From Klebsiella africana (lineage in GTDB: Bacteria; Pseudomonadota; Gammaproteobacteria; Enterobacterales; Enterobacteriaceae), in assembly GCF_020526085.1 (NCBI RefSeq), contig NZ_CP084874.1, positions 682,001-746,000 of the forward strand: DNA of 64,000 bases. Direction: 5' to 3'. Of the stretch, positions 63,367 through 64,000 are shown piece after piece (position 1 is the first letter of the stretch; every line of letters begins with the position of its first letter). The notes beneath the pieces were generated by a model. That model saw only the letters and a program-made list of their open reading frames with translations. It ran no database searches and was not told the origin of the DNA. The position numbers and the translations under genes were made by a program.

Positions 63367-63960
63367 ATGCCTTCAATTCTCGCAAGGTTGTCAGTTTGTA
63401 TTATTCTGTCATTGTTTATAGTTTCTTGTTCGGGAAGTTTTGATAAAACTATTGATTATCAAGATGCTAAACAGATGCCCGGCTATGGGTATATAGTCAT
63501 GGATTTCAGACTGGCAAATGAAATGGCGTATGGCAATGGCTATATTCCAGGAAAAACAAACTATACAATTTCTTATAAAAATAAAGGTGATATTTTTTTT
63601 GTTGATATTCAGCATGCTGATTTTCGTAATAGAATATTAAAGGCATACATACCATATATGAAAGGCTATACCTTAATAGGTATAGGGAGAAGTTATTGGT
63701 ATCCTTTTTTTAGATGTGATAAATGTGACAATGAGCCACAGTTAAAATTTTTATATATAAACATTGTAAAATCTGTGGATGAAGCCTGGTGTAGTGAAAC
63801 AACTTATAAAAATTTACGATCATTTAATGCAATGGACGGTTGCTCTCAAATGGTAGGTGTAGAAGAATCTAGAAAAGTTACAGGAGATGTTCTTATCACC
63901 CCAGAATTAAAATCTGATTTCCAGGGGATGTTCACCCCTTATCTGAAGCCAGGACGTTAA
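63367..63960 (+). CDS. AT-rich predicted lipoprotein of unknown function
   Basis: 197-residue protein with a lipoprotein signal: MPSILARLSVCIILSLFIVSC, lipobox IVSC with the lipidated C21. The mature part is rich in Tyr, Lys, Ile and Asp, with four further Cys in CDKC (FFRCDKCDNEP), AWCSE and DGCSQ, possibly two disulfides or a metal site. AAGGGA lies 7 nt before the ATG. Base composition is much more AT-rich than the core genes, typical of island cargo. No family recognised; adhesin-associated, immunity or surface-exclusion roles are only guesses. Confidence 0.75.
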   Translation: MPSILARLSVCIILSLFIVSCSGSFDKTIDYQDAKQMPGYGYIVMDFRLANEMAYGNGYIPGKTNYTISYKNKGDIFFVDIQHADFRNRILKAYIPYMKGYTLIGIGRSYWYPFFRCDKCDNEPQLKFLYINIVKSVDEAWCSETTYKNLRSFNAMDGCSQMVGVEESRKVTGDVLITPELKSDFQGMFTPYLKPGR

Positions 63961-64000
63961 TTACGAGGCTCTTAAGTTGATCTCCTCCCAGAAAAGAGTG

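Overview
The window is a piece of an enterobacterial chromosome, almost certainly from the Klebsiella pneumoniae complex; species within the complex cannot be fixed by eye. The reasons are a gene order that follows the E. coli K-12 dnaG-to-gss region closely, interrupted by Klebsiella-type insertions: a complete nickel urease operon (ureDABCEFG) between tsaD and plsY, a reverse transsulfuration pair (mtcBC), and a KacAT-type toxin-antitoxin pair at the right end. Most of the DNA is GC-rich and densely coded; only the last 2.4 kb turns AT-rich and sparse.

Layout. 1-1.8 kb: the start of dnaG, rpsU and the divergent tsaD. 1.9-8.7 kb: a nitrogen-scavenging block read leftwards. It holds the urease operon, whose upstream region has a site for the LysR-type activator NAC, and an NCS1-family permease with its own sigma-54-type promoter and an NtrC-like site. 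9-19 kb: housekeeping genes (plsY, folB, uppP, cca, ygiM, ygiF, glnE, hldE, glgS). 19.3-28.7 kb: ubiK, ribB behind an FMN riboswitch, zupT, ygiD, tolC-ygiB-ygiC, and the divergent nudF-yqiB-cpdA-yqiA-parE run. 30.6-44.6 kb: ygiN, mdaB, the QseBC two-component system with its target ygiW, an AraC/GyrI regulator, parC, plsC, ftsP, ygiQ, dkgA and yqhD. 44.7-54.8 kb: yqhC, yghB, metC (MetJ boxes), exbBD (Fur box), yqhA, yghX, yghW, yghU, a DsbA-like protein and gss. 54.9-58.7 kb: a more lineage-specific stretch with an aminotransferase, three small hypothetical genes, and a short-chain dehydrogenase divergent from a LysR regulator. 58.7-61.2 kb: mtcC and mtcB.

Right end. At 61634-61651 lies an 18-bp copy of the 3' end of tRNA-Phe, followed on the minus strand by a terminator-like hairpin, but without the rest of the tRNA gene. 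This is what a displaced attachment site looks like after an island has entered a tRNA-Phe gene. Everything to its right (the KacAT-like pair, a spacer with a repeated GTCCCA motif, an AT-rich lipoprotein) is best read as the distal end of that island, with the intact tRNA and integrase expected beyond the window.

How the genes work together. The urease block and the permease both fit nitrogen limitation but appear to be wired through different branches of the Ntr system (NAC with sigma-70, and NtrC with sigma-54). glnE also belongs to nitrogen control. metC (forward transsulfuration) and mtcBC (methionine to cysteine) lie about 11 kb apart and represent opposite sulfur fluxes. The lipid and envelope genes plsY, uppP, hldE, tolC, plsC and ftsP, and the chromosome-segregation genes parC, parE and ftsP, are conserved core genes.
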